Assembly (NCBI GenBank): GCA_963801985.1
Contig: CAWDGV010000006.1
Span: 1-64,000 of the forward strand
Direction: 5' to 3'
DNA length: 64,000 nt
Source: JABDQZ01 sp963801985
GTDB taxonomy: Bacteria; Pseudomonadota; Gammaproteobacteria; Chromatiales; Chromatiaceae
Shown: positions 1 to 7,965 of the stretch, one piece after another
Layout: each line of letters starts with the position of its first letter
Position numbering within the stretch: the first letter of the stretch is position 1
Program-made: the position numbers and the translations under genes
The notes under the pieces: model-generated
The model's database searches: none
What the model was told of the DNA's origin: nothing
Seen by the model: the letters and a program-made list of their open reading frames with translations, nothing else

Positions 1-1538
1 GCGAGAAGGGGGCTTTTAAAGTTGTTGGGGTAGCAACGGATATGACCACCCTCATGGAGGTGGAAAAGGCCCATGCAGAGAGTGAGGAGAGGTATCGTCT
101 TCTTTATGAAAACTCAAAGGATGGTATCGTCTATATCAACTTGGAAACGATGAAGTTTGAACAGGCCAATCAGGCATTCTGCGATATGCTGGGTTATACA
201 GAAGATGAGTTGCAGATGATGTCATTTTCCGACCTTCACCCCAAGGAGAGGTGGAGGCTATCAAAGAGGCCATGATTGAACAGATCAGCGGTAAAAAGCC
301 CTTTGCTGAAGATATCCCCTGCCTTCGAAAGGATGGCTCGATCATGTATGGGCAGTGCAATGCCAACCCCTTGCATGTGGCCGGCAAAATTTTTTTGGTA
401 GCGGTCGTTCGTGATATGAGTGCCCGTAAGAGGGCTGATGAGATATTGCGGGCCAGTGAGGATGCGCTATCGGCAGCTTTTTAGTAGTATGCAAAGTGCC
501 TTTGCTCTTCATGAAATTATCTGTGATAGCGAGGGCAGGCCGTGTGACTACCGCTTTTTGGAGGTGAACAAGGCTTTCGAAGAGCTGACCGGATTAAAGG
601 GGGAGGAGCTGATCGGTAAGACCGTCCTTACGGTGCTTCCTGGCACTGAGCAGAGTTGGATTGATACTTACGGAAAAGTGGCCCTTGAAGGCTCAACTTA
701 TCAATTCGAAGACTTTTCCCGCGAGATCGGCAAGTATTACAGTGTGGTTGCCTATTCACCCCAACGAGGGCAGTTTGCGACGATTTTCAACGATGTGACT
801 GAGCAGAAGAAGTTACAGCAAAACATGATACAGAATTCAAAATTAGGGGCTCTAGGGACCTTGAGTGCAGGGATTGCTCATGAATTAAATACCCCCTTAG
901 CGGGTATTCTGGGCTATTCTCAATTGATCGGCGAGCAAGCGCAAGGGGATATAGGGAAGTGGGCAGCCCTGATCGAATCTCAGGTCCATCGGATGTCGAA
1001 AATTATAAGGCATATGTTGAAGTTTGCGCGAGAATCGACCGAGGAGCGCTGGGAGACTCTCCATGTGAACCAAATTATCACAGATTCTCTTATCTTTTTG
1101 GAAAGGCGTCTCTCCAATAGCGATATCGAAGTGAAATTGGAGCTGGATAAAAATGAGACATTTTTTTACGGTAAGAGTAACGATATCGAGAGTATCTTTC
1201 AGAATCTTCTTATCAACTCGATGGATGCCTTTGCCAGTGTAAAGGATGATCGAAAAAAGGAGATCCGTATCGTCAATCGCTTTATAGATGGTCACACAGA
1301 AATTATTTATCAAGATAATGCCGGTGGTATGGCGCCAGAGGTGGTCCAGAGGATTTTTGATCCCTTCTATACGACGAAGAAATTAGAACAAGGTACCGGG
1401 CTAGGTATGTCTATCGTGCATGGGATTGTCGCCAGACATCATGGACACATTGCGGTTGATTCAACCCCAGGTGAGGGGAGCCGGTTTACCATCGTCTTGC
1501 CTCTTTTGAAGAAAGAAAACTATGACAAAGCGGGGTGA
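1..1538 (+). CDS. PAS-domain sensor histidine kinase (5' end outside window, two frameshifts)
   Basis: Membrane-independent part of a two-component sensor kinase. The reading frame is already open at base 3, so the gene begins before the window. Visible order: the tail of one PAS domain, a second PAS (about 80-420), a third PAS-like domain (about 470-820), the HisKA dimerisation helix with the phospho-accepting His in AGIAHELNTPLAG (about 860-900), and a HATPase_c domain with an N box (LLINSMDAF) and G boxes (DNAGGMAP, GTGLGMSIV). The frame shifts by one base near 243-251 and back near 465-480. All three pieces read as continuous PAS protein, so the shifts look like sequence errors rather than decay. 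No response regulator follows. Its signal is unknown. Confidence 0.85.
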
Positions 1539-1744
1539 AGAGGCTTCTAAAGAACAGGAAGCTTCTCAGAATCAGTCGCTGATGCCAAGTGCCTTACAAT
1601 GATTAACTCGCTATCTTTTTTGCATAAATCACGTCTTGATGATCAAAAAAGAGTGGTACGGGGCTCCCGGGAAAGAGGTAAATAAAATGGAGCAAGGTAT
1701 GAATTGAGGTACTCTTTTTGATGGATCGATGCTATCAATAAATA

Positions 1745-1885
1745 TCATGCCATCCCGGGCTTGACCTCTACCCAGAGACAGGAATCACCCGGCACAGGCG
1801 GAAACCCCTGAGATACAGACGCCATATATTCTGCCAGCTGCGGCTGCAATGAATCGATATAGACGTATGTGCGTAGATTTACCAT
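1745..1885 (-). pseudogene. possible N-terminal fragment of a BMC-domain shell-like protein
   Basis: A 46-residue minus-strand frame beginning MVNLRTYVYIDSLQPQ and containing PVPGDSCLWVEVKPGM before a TGA stop. From memory it resembles the start of a family of bacterial-microcompartment (BMC) domain proteins of about 200 residues, seen in autotrophs. The rest of the domain is absent downstream. There is no convincing ribosome binding site. It lies 40 bases after another short minus-strand frame and could be its translational neighbour. It is read as a truncated remnant; the family assignment is an inference and needs a profile search. Confidence 0.35.
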
Positions 1886-1925
1886 GATTGCATGCTATTT
1901 AGCATCGTATGAGCAGCAATTAGCG

Positions 1926-2063
1926 CTACTCCGATTCAAAATATGCCTCTTCCAGCATATCGATGATTCGCGTATCCGGAACATTGTAAAACTCGATCTC
2001 AACATCCACTTCATAGTCTTCCGCGTATGAGTCGTAAGAGCGATTCAGGCGTGTAAATGACAT
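1926..2063 (-). CDS. small acidic hypothetical protein (45 aa)
   Basis: An ATG-started frame of 45 codons, MSFTRLNRSYDSYAEDY at the N-terminus and DMLEEAYFESE at the C-terminus. It has a GGAG ribosome binding site about nine bases upstream. It is rich in Asp, Glu and Tyr, with no signal peptide or membrane segment. I do not recognise the family. The good ribosome binding site and biased composition favour a real small gene or the intact start of a decayed one. It sits directly upstream of the BMC-like fragment on the same strand. Confidence 0.35.
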   Translation of the reverse strand: MSFTRLNRSYDSYAEDYEVDVEIEFYNVPDTRIIDMLEEAYFESE

Positions 2064-2424
2064 CGGAGAAACTCCACAATTTTCATTCATTAGATATAAT
2101 TACCTGCAGGCTATGGGAAAGCCAACAAGGCATCCAATAAATAATTACTTTTAAATTGATAGAGTATTATCTATATTTAATGCAATTAATTAAGGAATGC
2201 GATTAATTAAGGACATACTTATTAATAGCCCTGAAGGGGATTCCGATGCAAGTCATTCTGGCTTGCTTGTAGCCAGAACCTGCTGCTGGATTCCGGCAGA
2301 AATTCGAGAGACATTTCGAAATCTTTAGCTGGCAACCGCTTTCAATCCATAGTCACCAGCTAGCGGAAGCTTCGCAAAATCGAAAAATTAAGCAACATTT
2401 CGCAGAAAGCAGACAATATTATTT
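2064..2424. other. AT-rich gene-free stretch
   Basis: No supported gene. It contains a 12-base direct repeat, attaattaagga, at 2185-2196 and 2202-2213. Otherwise I see only AT-rich sequence with no clear terminator. Confidence 0.4.
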
Positions 2425-2538
2425 TCATGATTCTCGTTTTTCAGATGTCAGGTATAGCCAGATAAAACCAGACATCCCTGCAACCAGTGAGGCCATAAGT
2501 ACTCCTGATTTAGCCATCAATAAATCTTCCAGCGGCTG
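2425..2538 (-). pseudogene. possible C-terminal remnant of a Na+/H+ antiporter NhaA
   Basis: A minus-strand frame of 37 residues between stops. It contains MAKSGVLMASLVAGMSGFIW and ends YLTSEKRES. The hydrophobic pattern, AKxGVL-x-ASLxAGxxGF followed by a short charged tail, resembles the last transmembrane helix of NhaA antiporters. Nothing of the preceding ten helices is visible upstream, so only the tail would survive. An NhaR-like regulator lies 1.3 kb away (3813-4705), which supports a former nhaA-nhaR locus. Similarity is judged by eye; another small membrane protein is possible. Confidence 0.35.
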
Positions 2539-2642
2539 TCATGACCACACTCCCTAGCCGGACGATACGGGTCGTTTTATTTGTTCCCCTAGAGTCGTTA
2601 AGTTTTCCATACAAAACACCTCATGAAAGCATTAGCTCTTTG

Positions 2643-3314
2643 TTACTCTTCACCATTCATAAAACCCAGCAGATGCAACAGGCTGGTGAACAGGTTGAAG
2701 ATGGAAACGTATAACGTAACAGTTGCCATGATGTAATTGGTTTCACCGCCATGGATGATGTTGCTGGTTTCGTAAAGAATCAGGCCAGACATCAGTAAAA
2801 CAAACATTGCAGACACGGCTAAAGACAACCCTGGCATGTCCAAAAACATCGCGCCAAGCCCGGCTAAAAAGGCGACCAATATACCCACCATCAGGAACCC
2901 ACCCATGAAGCTGAAATCTTTACGACTGCTTAAGGCGTATCCTGAAAGTCCCAGGAATATTGCTCCTGTAGCCCCCATGGCTGTCATCACAACCTGACCT
3001 CCGTTAGCTGTTGCCATATAAGAGTTAATGATCGGACCTAACGTGTAACCCATAAAACCTGTCAAGGCGAAGACAAAAACCAGACCCAGTGATTCATTAC
3101 GATATTTTGATGTCAGGAATAAGAGTCCAAAATAACCACCAAGCGTTAACAAGAGTCCTGGATGGGGTAAATTCAATGCCATCGATACGCCAGCCATAAC
3201 AGCACTGAATAAAAGCGTCATAGACAACAAGTTATAGGTATTTCGAATAACCTTGTTGTTCTCAAGGATAGATGCCTGGGCATGAGTCATGGCACTTACT
3301 TTTGGTGTATTCAT
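2643..3314 (-). CDS. yccA: Bax inhibitor-1/YccA family inner-membrane protein
   Basis: A 223-residue protein with a short cytosolic N-terminus and about seven transmembrane helices, typical of the BI-1/YccA/TMBIM family. In E. coli, YccA modulates the FtsH membrane protease, and some family members are pH-dependent Ca2+ leak channels. The C-terminal region, with ILYETSNIIHGGETNYIMATVTLYVSIFNLF, shows the family's acidic-aromatic signature (written here in pieces: ILYETSNIIHGG, then NYIMATVTLY). Length is normal. It ends GFMNGEE. The hpf gene lies just upstream on the same strand (5-base gap), so the two are probably co-transcribed. Confidence 0.9.
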   Translation of the reverse strand: MNTPKVSAMTHAQASILENNKVIRNTYNLLSMTLLFSAVMAGVSMALNLPHPGLLLTLGGYFGLLFLTSKYRNESLGLVFVFALTGFMGYTLGPIINSYMATANGGQVVMTAMGATGAIFLGLSGYALSSRKDFSFMGGFLMVGILVAFLAGLGAMFLDMPGLSLAVSAMFVLLMSGLILYETSNIIHGGETNYIMATVTLYVSIFNLFTSLLHLLGFMNGEE

Positions 3315-3319
3315 TTTAA

Positions 3320-3694
3320 TTACTCCGCTTCAATTAATGGCTTGGATTCAGAAAATAGATTTTCCTGAGATCGGTAATTAGATCGCTGATACTGACGACG
3401 TCGACTTAAACGCCTGTCAACGTTGCGACTGGCACGATCTACCGCGCGATCAATGGCCGTATATAAATCACTTTCAGTATCCTCAATAACAACATCCGCT
3501 AATTTAGGTAGGACCACTTGAATCTGGCAGCATTTGTCTTCACCACCACGCGGGCCGTTAATATCAGAAAGTCGCACCCTAATTCGCCTAATATGCTCGT
3601 CGCGGCTACTCAAGGCAAAGCCTATACGGCGCTGAACATGTCCTCGAATGGCACTCGTCAGGGTGAAATTGCGTGCCTGGATGTCGATTTGCAT
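3320..3694 (-). CDS. hpf: ribosome hibernation promoting factor / RaiA-like protein
   Basis: A short HPF/RaiA-type protein that binds the decoding centre of the 30S subunit and inactivates ribosomes in stationary phase. The ATG at 3694 is chosen because AGGAG lies seven bases upstream. A TTG further upstream (3715) would place the ribosome binding site inside the coding region. The N-terminus MQIDIQARNFTLT matches the family strand, and the middle has the RAVDRASRNVDRRLSRRR basic helix that contacts rRNA. The roughly 124-residue length fits short HPF or YfiA proteins, without the long-form dimerisation domain. Upstream of yccA in the same direction and divergent from the NhaR-like gene. Confidence 0.85.
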   Translation of the reverse strand: MQIDIQARNFTLTSAIRGHVQRRIGFALSSRDEHIRRIRVRLSDINGPRGGEDKCCQIQVVLPKLADVVIEDTESDLYTAIDRAVDRASRNVDRRLSRRRQYQRSNYRSQENLFSESKPLIEAE

Positions 3695-3812
3695 TTTTAG
3701 CTCCTGTGATAACAATTGCGATTGACATCAAGCAGATTAGTTGAGTTTTATCATTAGCAAAATTCGAATATAATTGTCATATGTATCGTATTTTTCGAAC
3801 TTTTATCAAGAT

Positions 3813-4705
3813 ATGATTAACTACAAGCACCTTCATTATTTCTACGTCGTGGCAAAAGAAGGCAGTATTGCCAAGGCCAGTGAGCAATTGCACCTGACTC
3901 CCCAGACAATCAGTGGACAACTAACCGTATTGGAAGAACAACTGGGAGAGATCTTGTTCAACCGTGTTGGACGGGGATTGGTTTTAACCGAAACAGGAAG
4001 ATTGGTTTTAAGTTATGCCGATGAGATTTTCTCTTTGGGGGCGAACTTGAAGAAATGGTGCGCAGCTCCCCTTTAGAAAGACAATTGGTTTTTAAAGTGG
4101 GTATAGCTGATGCCGTGCCAAAATCAATTGCCTATCGTCTTTTAACCCCTGCGCTTGAATTGCGTGAACCTGTACGGATCGTTTGTCGAGAAGGTGAGAT
4201 GAAAGCCCTGTTAGCTGATTTGGCTGTTCATAAACTGGATTTGATTATCTCTGATGAGCGGATTCCTTCAAATATCAATGTGCGAGGCTTTAACCATTCT
4301 CTGGGCGAATCCGGGATTAGTTTTTTTGCTGTTCCTTCAGTTGCAGATACATTGAGTAAAGATTTTCCAGAATGCCTTAATGATGCTCCCTTACTTCTTC
4401 CGGGCGAAATGAATGGAGTGCGAAGTCATCTTGTAAAGTGGCTGGATAAATTTCACCTCCACCCAAGGGTCATCGGGGAGTTTGATGACAGTGCATTAAT
4501 GAAAGTTTTTGGCCAGGGAGGTGCTGGCGTTTTTATTGCGCCTACAGCCATCGCTGATGAGGTAGCGAAGCAATATGGGGCCCTGATCATTGGGCAGACT
4601 GGTGAAGTTAGGGAGAAGTTTTTTTCGATTTCCATGGAGCGCAAGATTTCCCATCCTGCGGTAGCCGCAATCAATGCGGCTGCCGGTGAATGGTTGAGCA
4701 ACTAA
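3813..4705 (+). CDS. nhaR: LysR-type regulator, NhaR-like (one frameshift)
   Basis: LysR-family transcriptional regulator. The N-terminal winged helix-turn-helix reads MINYKHLHYFYVVAKEGSI, then LTPQTISGQLTVLEEQLG, very like NhaR, which activates the Na+/H+ antiporter nhaA in response to Na+. The C-terminal ligand-binding domain continues in another frame from about 4041. The break falls in a run of five Gs (4037-4041); adding one G gives a continuous LGGELEEMVRSS junction and a full-length protein of about 298 residues. I therefore treat this as one gene with a probable homopolymer error. The ATG at 3813 is chosen over an upstream TTG because the family starts just before this tyrosine-rich helix. 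Divergent from hpf. Confidence 0.8.
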
Positions 4706-5037
4706 AGTCTATTAATAACTAGAGCCCGCTTTTTACCCACTGCCGTCATCCGTGGTTTTTAAATCCACTAAAACCTACTGACTACTTTAATTAATTTTTC
4801 GCCATCTGAGCTGACAATAAAGGTTACTCAATTACACCATTAACAAGCTAGCCGGCGCTCATACTCCAAACTAAAGACTCACCTGATTTATTGGGATGCA
4901 GCCTCAACAGGAAAATGAGTCTCATAATGTCTTATTGAGGATATTTTAACCCTGTAAAACTAGATTAATTACTACAATTATTTAACTCCAACTACCTTTT
5001 CCATCCAACTCATCCTGGGTTGATAATTGGGTTCAAA
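4706..5037. other. intergenic stretch, no feature seen
   Basis: 332 bases, AT-rich, between the end of the NhaR-like gene and the end of a convergent HNH-like gene. I see no coding frame with support and no convincing intrinsic terminator. Confidence 0.4.
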
Positions 5038-5328
5038 TCACTTTTCAACCTCATCCACTTCACATAGATGCTCCGGGTTGACGCACAGCCGGTTCTTGCA
5101 GGACTGGGTAATGATTCCCTGGTTATTGATCGGACCAATAAACAGTTCATAGCTGGCCCGGTGGGCACTATGCATTTTGTTACCCTCATCGGTTTTCAGC
5201 ATAATGCGGCCATAACCAGCATTGGATATCTGCCCCTGCCATTGCCAGCATCCTGAGCCGGGGTCTTTAAAAACCTGTATCAGGATTTTTTGCTGGTTAC
5301 GTTTTTTCAGGGCTTCTCTGTCAAGCAC
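5038..5328 (-). CDS. HNH-nuclease-fold protein
   Basis: A 96-residue protein resembling phage-type HNH endonuclease domains: GCWQWQGQISNAGYGRI near residue 27, AHRASYELFIGPI near 55, and C-x4-C followed by VNPEHL near the C-terminus (SCKNRLCVNPEHL). The usual form has a histidine just before the first zinc-site cysteine (xHxC); here the segment is ITQSC, so that histidine appears replaced by Gln. The NxxH part is intact. No phage genes surround it. It could be a solitary nuclease, a degenerate copy, or a DNA-binding derivative. It precedes the DCC-family gene's end on the same strand by 22 bases. Confidence 0.65.
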   Translation of the reverse strand: MLDREALKKRNQQKILIQVFKDPGSGCWQWQGQISNAGYGRIMLKTDEGNKMHSAHRASYELFIGPINNQGIITQSCKNRLCVNPEHLCEVDEVEK

Positions 5329-5350
5329 TCGAATCTCCTGTATTTATTGA

Positions 5351-5746
5351 TTAGGAGGGATAGCTACAGTTGATGTCATTACAACGTTTACGAAACCGTC
5401 TGCGCGCAAAAATATTGTAGGCACGATCCATAAGCGGTAACAGGCCTGGCAAGCGAGTCAGGCGGGCGAGCCAACGATAACCGGATAAGTGTGACCAGAG
5501 TTCGGCAAATCCCCATGCGCCAGTTTGCCAGTTGCCGGTTGCATCCAGTACATGAAGTCGCGCCATGGCATCTGACTGGGTTAAGCGGTGCCTGACGAGA
5601 GATTCAACATCTGTAGAAATATCAATCCATTCTAGGTTGCCAGCACTTTGCAGTCTTCGATAATGAGCTATTTCACGGCGGCAAAGTGGGCAGCCGCCAT
5701 CATAAAATACGACGGGTTTAAGCTGCTTATGAGTGATGTCTGACAT
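5351..5746 (-). CDS. DCC-family thiol-disulfide oxidoreductase-like protein (DUF393)
   Basis: A 131-residue protein with the DCC signature YDGGCPLCRREI near residue 15. This CxxC sits in a thioredoxin-like position, and the family is a predicted redox protein of unknown substrate. The rest matches the family pattern, including a W-G-F-AELW segment and an arginine-rich C-terminus ending CNDINCSYPS. There is no signal peptide, so it is cytosolic. The ATG at 5746 follows an intergenic region. It may be co-transcribed with the HNH-like gene 22 bases downstream. Confidence 0.8.
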   Translation of the reverse strand: MSDITHKQLKPVVFYDGGCPLCRREIAHYRRLQSAGNLEWIDISTDVESLVRHRLTQSDAMARLHVLDATGNWQTGAWGFAELWSHLSGYRWLARLTRLPGLLPLMDRAYNIFARRRFRKRCNDINCSYPS

Positions 5747-6420
5747 GTTGATCTGGCATTCCCCTGGTTTAAGAGCCGCAATCTTATAGTGAACTGTTTT
5801 TATAAGATCTTTTCTATTAATAAACAGTTTACGTAATCCACAGTGAAAGCATCATCGTTTTTCACTATCAGTCTAAATTGAAAAAACGATTATTGATCTC
5901 GCGCATTGTCGCCAATCTATTATTAATACAAATACTGGTTCAGGAGTCCGACATGAGCTGGACCAAAGTCATTTAAACATTGCTTCTAAAAACAAGCCGT
6001 TGAATTTCACAAAAATTAAACCAGCAATTCAGGTGTTGCCTGTTGAAGCAACATCCCAAAAGCTAAATTTTCGTGCATCTCCATCAATTAAAGCACGAAT
6101 ACTCAATCGAGTTCCAAGGAAGATCGCTTAACCGTTACTTCCACTAATGTGCAAGAACCAAAAAGATAGGTTTATGGCAAACACCTAATCCTATTCCCCC
6201 ATGGAAATGGAGAAGAAAGAAAGGAAAATGGCATAGTCATTGTGAGTTCGCTGGCAGCGCTGGGGCTACAGTGGTCTTAAATCGATTAGGCTTTGCGACC
6301 TTGATACAAGCTCAGTCCAAGTAAACCGTAATAATAATGCTGAGTGCTATATGTTCAATGATTGGAAATTTCAGTATAAATAGCGGTCATTGATGTAACA
6401 ACAAGCAGTCAGGCACTTTC
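5747..6420. other. long intergenic region, no gene recognised
   Basis: 674 bases between divergent genes. Both strands are interrupted by frequent stops and nothing reads as a known protein. It must hold the promoters of the DCC gene (minus) and the sodium channel (plus). I could not pick out a convincing promoter pair. Confidence 0.4.
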
Positions 6421-7233
6421 ATGAAAGAAAAGCTTCAGTCGTTTATTGAAAATACCCGCACCAATAACATTATTATCAGCCTCATCCTGATTAATGCCAT
6501 TATCCTTGGCATGGAAACCTCTTCAGTCATCATGAGCGAAATTGGCCCGGTTCTTAAATTTTTTGACTCATTGATTCTGATGATTTTTGTAGTTGAAATT
6601 TTCATCCGACTTTATGTATACCGGCTCGCTTTCTGGAAGGATCCCTGGAGTATTTTTGATTTCAGTGTTGTGACAATTGCCCTGATACCTGCAACCGGTC
6701 CACTTGCAGTGCTGCGTGCATTAAGGGTATTGCGTGTCCTTAGGCTACTAACGATGGTTCCATCAATGCGCAAGGTTGTTGGTGCTTTGCTTGCAGCGGT
6801 ACCCGGATTAGGCTCCATTGCACTGGTTCTACTCATCCTGTATTACGTTTTTGGCGTAATTGCCACAAACCTGTTTGCCAGCGACTTTCCGGAGTGGTTT
6901 GGCACCCTTGGAAGATCCCTGTATACGCTGTTTCAGATTATGACACTTGAAAGCTGGTCAATGGGTATTTCCAGGCCGGTTATGGACCAGTTCCCCTATG
7001 CTTGGACCTTTTTTATTCCATTTATCCTGGTTGCTACGTTCACAATGTTAAATCTTTTCATAGCCATCATCGTCAATGCGATGCAGAGTTATTCAGAAAG
7101 TGGACACCAGGAAACTCTTCAAAGCATTGAAGAGACACGAGTTATTTTGCATGACGATGTTACGGAAGAAATCCGACAGCTGAGAACGGAAATCCAAAGC
7201 CTAAAAGAGCTGGTACAGCAAGCGCCAAAGTAG
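6421..7233 (+). CDS. bacterial voltage-gated sodium channel (NaChBac type)
   Basis: A 270-residue single-domain six-helix channel subunit that assembles as a tetramer in the inner membrane. S1-S3 occupy residues about 15-90. S4 carries arginines every third residue (R99, R102, R105, R108 in LRALRVLRVLRLL), the voltage sensor. S5 is about 125-150. The pore loop has the selectivity filter TLESWS at 175-180, as in NaChBac; the glutamate gives Na+ selectivity. S6 (about 195-220) runs FTMLNLFIAIIVNAMQ, and the C-terminus is an acidic coiled coil typical of these channels. Native ATG and normal length. Convergent with the dab operon. Bacterial Nav channels are linked to motility and pH homeostasis in alkaliphiles; its role here is inferred only. 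Confidence 0.93.
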   Translation: MKEKLQSFIENTRTNNIIISLILINAIILGMETSSVIMSEIGPVLKFFDSLILMIFVVEIFIRLYVYRLAFWKDPWSIFDFSVVTIALIPATGPLAVLRALRVLRVLRLLTMVPSMRKVVGALLAAVPGLGSIALVLLILYYVFGVIATNLFASDFPEWFGTLGRSLYTLFQIMTLESWSMGISRPVMDQFPYAWTFFIPFILVATFTMLNLFIAIIVNAMQSYSESGHQETLQSIEETRVILHDDVTEEIRQLRTEIQSLKELVQQAPK

Positions 7234-7334
7234 GTAAAACAAGCTGCTATTTCCAGGGGTTACCGGTTATACCCTAAGCCATCTTTTTACTCATTGCATA
7301 TTAACCCTTTGAGTGACAGTTTTTCTATGCGGAC

Positions 7335-7361
7335 AAAAAAAGCCAGTAGAAATCTACTGGC
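7335..7361 (-). terminator. intrinsic terminator of the dab operon side
   Basis: Inverted repeat gccagtaga / tctactggc at 7342-7350 and 7353-7361 (8-9 bp stem). On the minus strand it is followed by a run of seven Ts (7335-7341). It terminates transcription coming from the dab operon and the small frame at 7392-7595. On the plus strand the downstream T run is weak. Confidence 0.75.
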
Positions 7362-7391
7362 AAAACTTTTGCTTGGAATCTAAAAAGGAAA

Positions 7392-7595
7392 CTACTTAAT
7401 CGTAACCACTGCCTTGTTTAATGGGTTTATTATTTTCCTCAATTCAAAGGTAAAACGGTTACAACAAACATCCTGATTATCGAATGCTATTTCTACGAGT
7501 TTGTTGTACATGACAGGTTTGCACACTAATGGGAACACGAGCAGGCATTGTGGCGAATCGACTAAAGCTGATTCTAGCGTATTCCATTTCGGCAT
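7392..7595 (-). CDS. hypothetical small protein at the end of the dab operon
   Basis: A 67-residue frame starting MPKWNTLESALVDSP and ending NPLNKAVVTIK, located 43 bases after the PII-like gene and just before the minus-strand terminator. It has three cysteines and no signal peptide. The ribosome binding site is poor (an A/T-rich run precedes the ATG). I recognise no family. Its place between the last dab gene and the terminator is the only support, so it may be an untranslated 3' tail. Confidence 0.3.
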   Translation of the reverse strand: MPKWNTLESALVDSPQCLLVFPLVCKPVMYNKLVEIAFDNQDVCCNRFTFELRKIINPLNKAVVTIK

Positions 7596-7638
7596 TTTTT
7601 AAAAAGAATAGATGCACAAATGCGACCCAGACCGCTCT

Positions 7639-7965
7639 TCAACTTCTGAATTTACCCATGCGAGTAACCTGAATATCCGAAATAAAAACAACACCAGAAT
7701 GTTCATTATAAAATGGAGAAAAACCCTGAATAATTGGATTGACCAAATCTTCAGGAACCGCCGCGATAATCATGACCAGGACATCGTCCTCATTAAACAT
7801 CAAGTGACCCTCATGAAATCCGTGACTACCCTTTCCAGACAGGTTGTTGATAATCGTGTAGCCTTTAACACCTGCACGCTCCAATAAATCAGTGGCAAAC
7901 TCCAGGTGTTCGCCATCAAGGATGATTTCCAGCTTTTTTAATGAGCTAAAATTTAGGTCTTTCAT
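7639..7965 (-). CDS. PII-like signalling protein of the dab operon
   Basis: A 108-residue protein of the PII-like (GlnB-fold) superfamily. It begins KKLEIILDGEHLEFATDLLE (ferredoxin-like first strand and helix), followed by the T-loop region GKGSHGFHEG, then VMIIAAVPEDLVNPII and FSDIQV-like closing strands. The canonical GlnB uridylylated tyrosine motif is not present, so it is not a nitrogen PII. Its start overlaps the dabA stop by four bases (ATGA), implying translational coupling. PII-like proteins beside inorganic-carbon transporters are thought to sense adenylate or bicarbonate state and gate uptake; that role is inferred here. Confidence 0.8.
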   Translation of the reverse strand: MKDLNFSSLKKLEIILDGEHLEFATDLLERAGVKGYTIINNLSGKGSHGFHEGHLMFNEDDVLVMIIAAVPEDLVNPIIQGFSPFYNEHSGVVFISDIQVTRMGKFRS

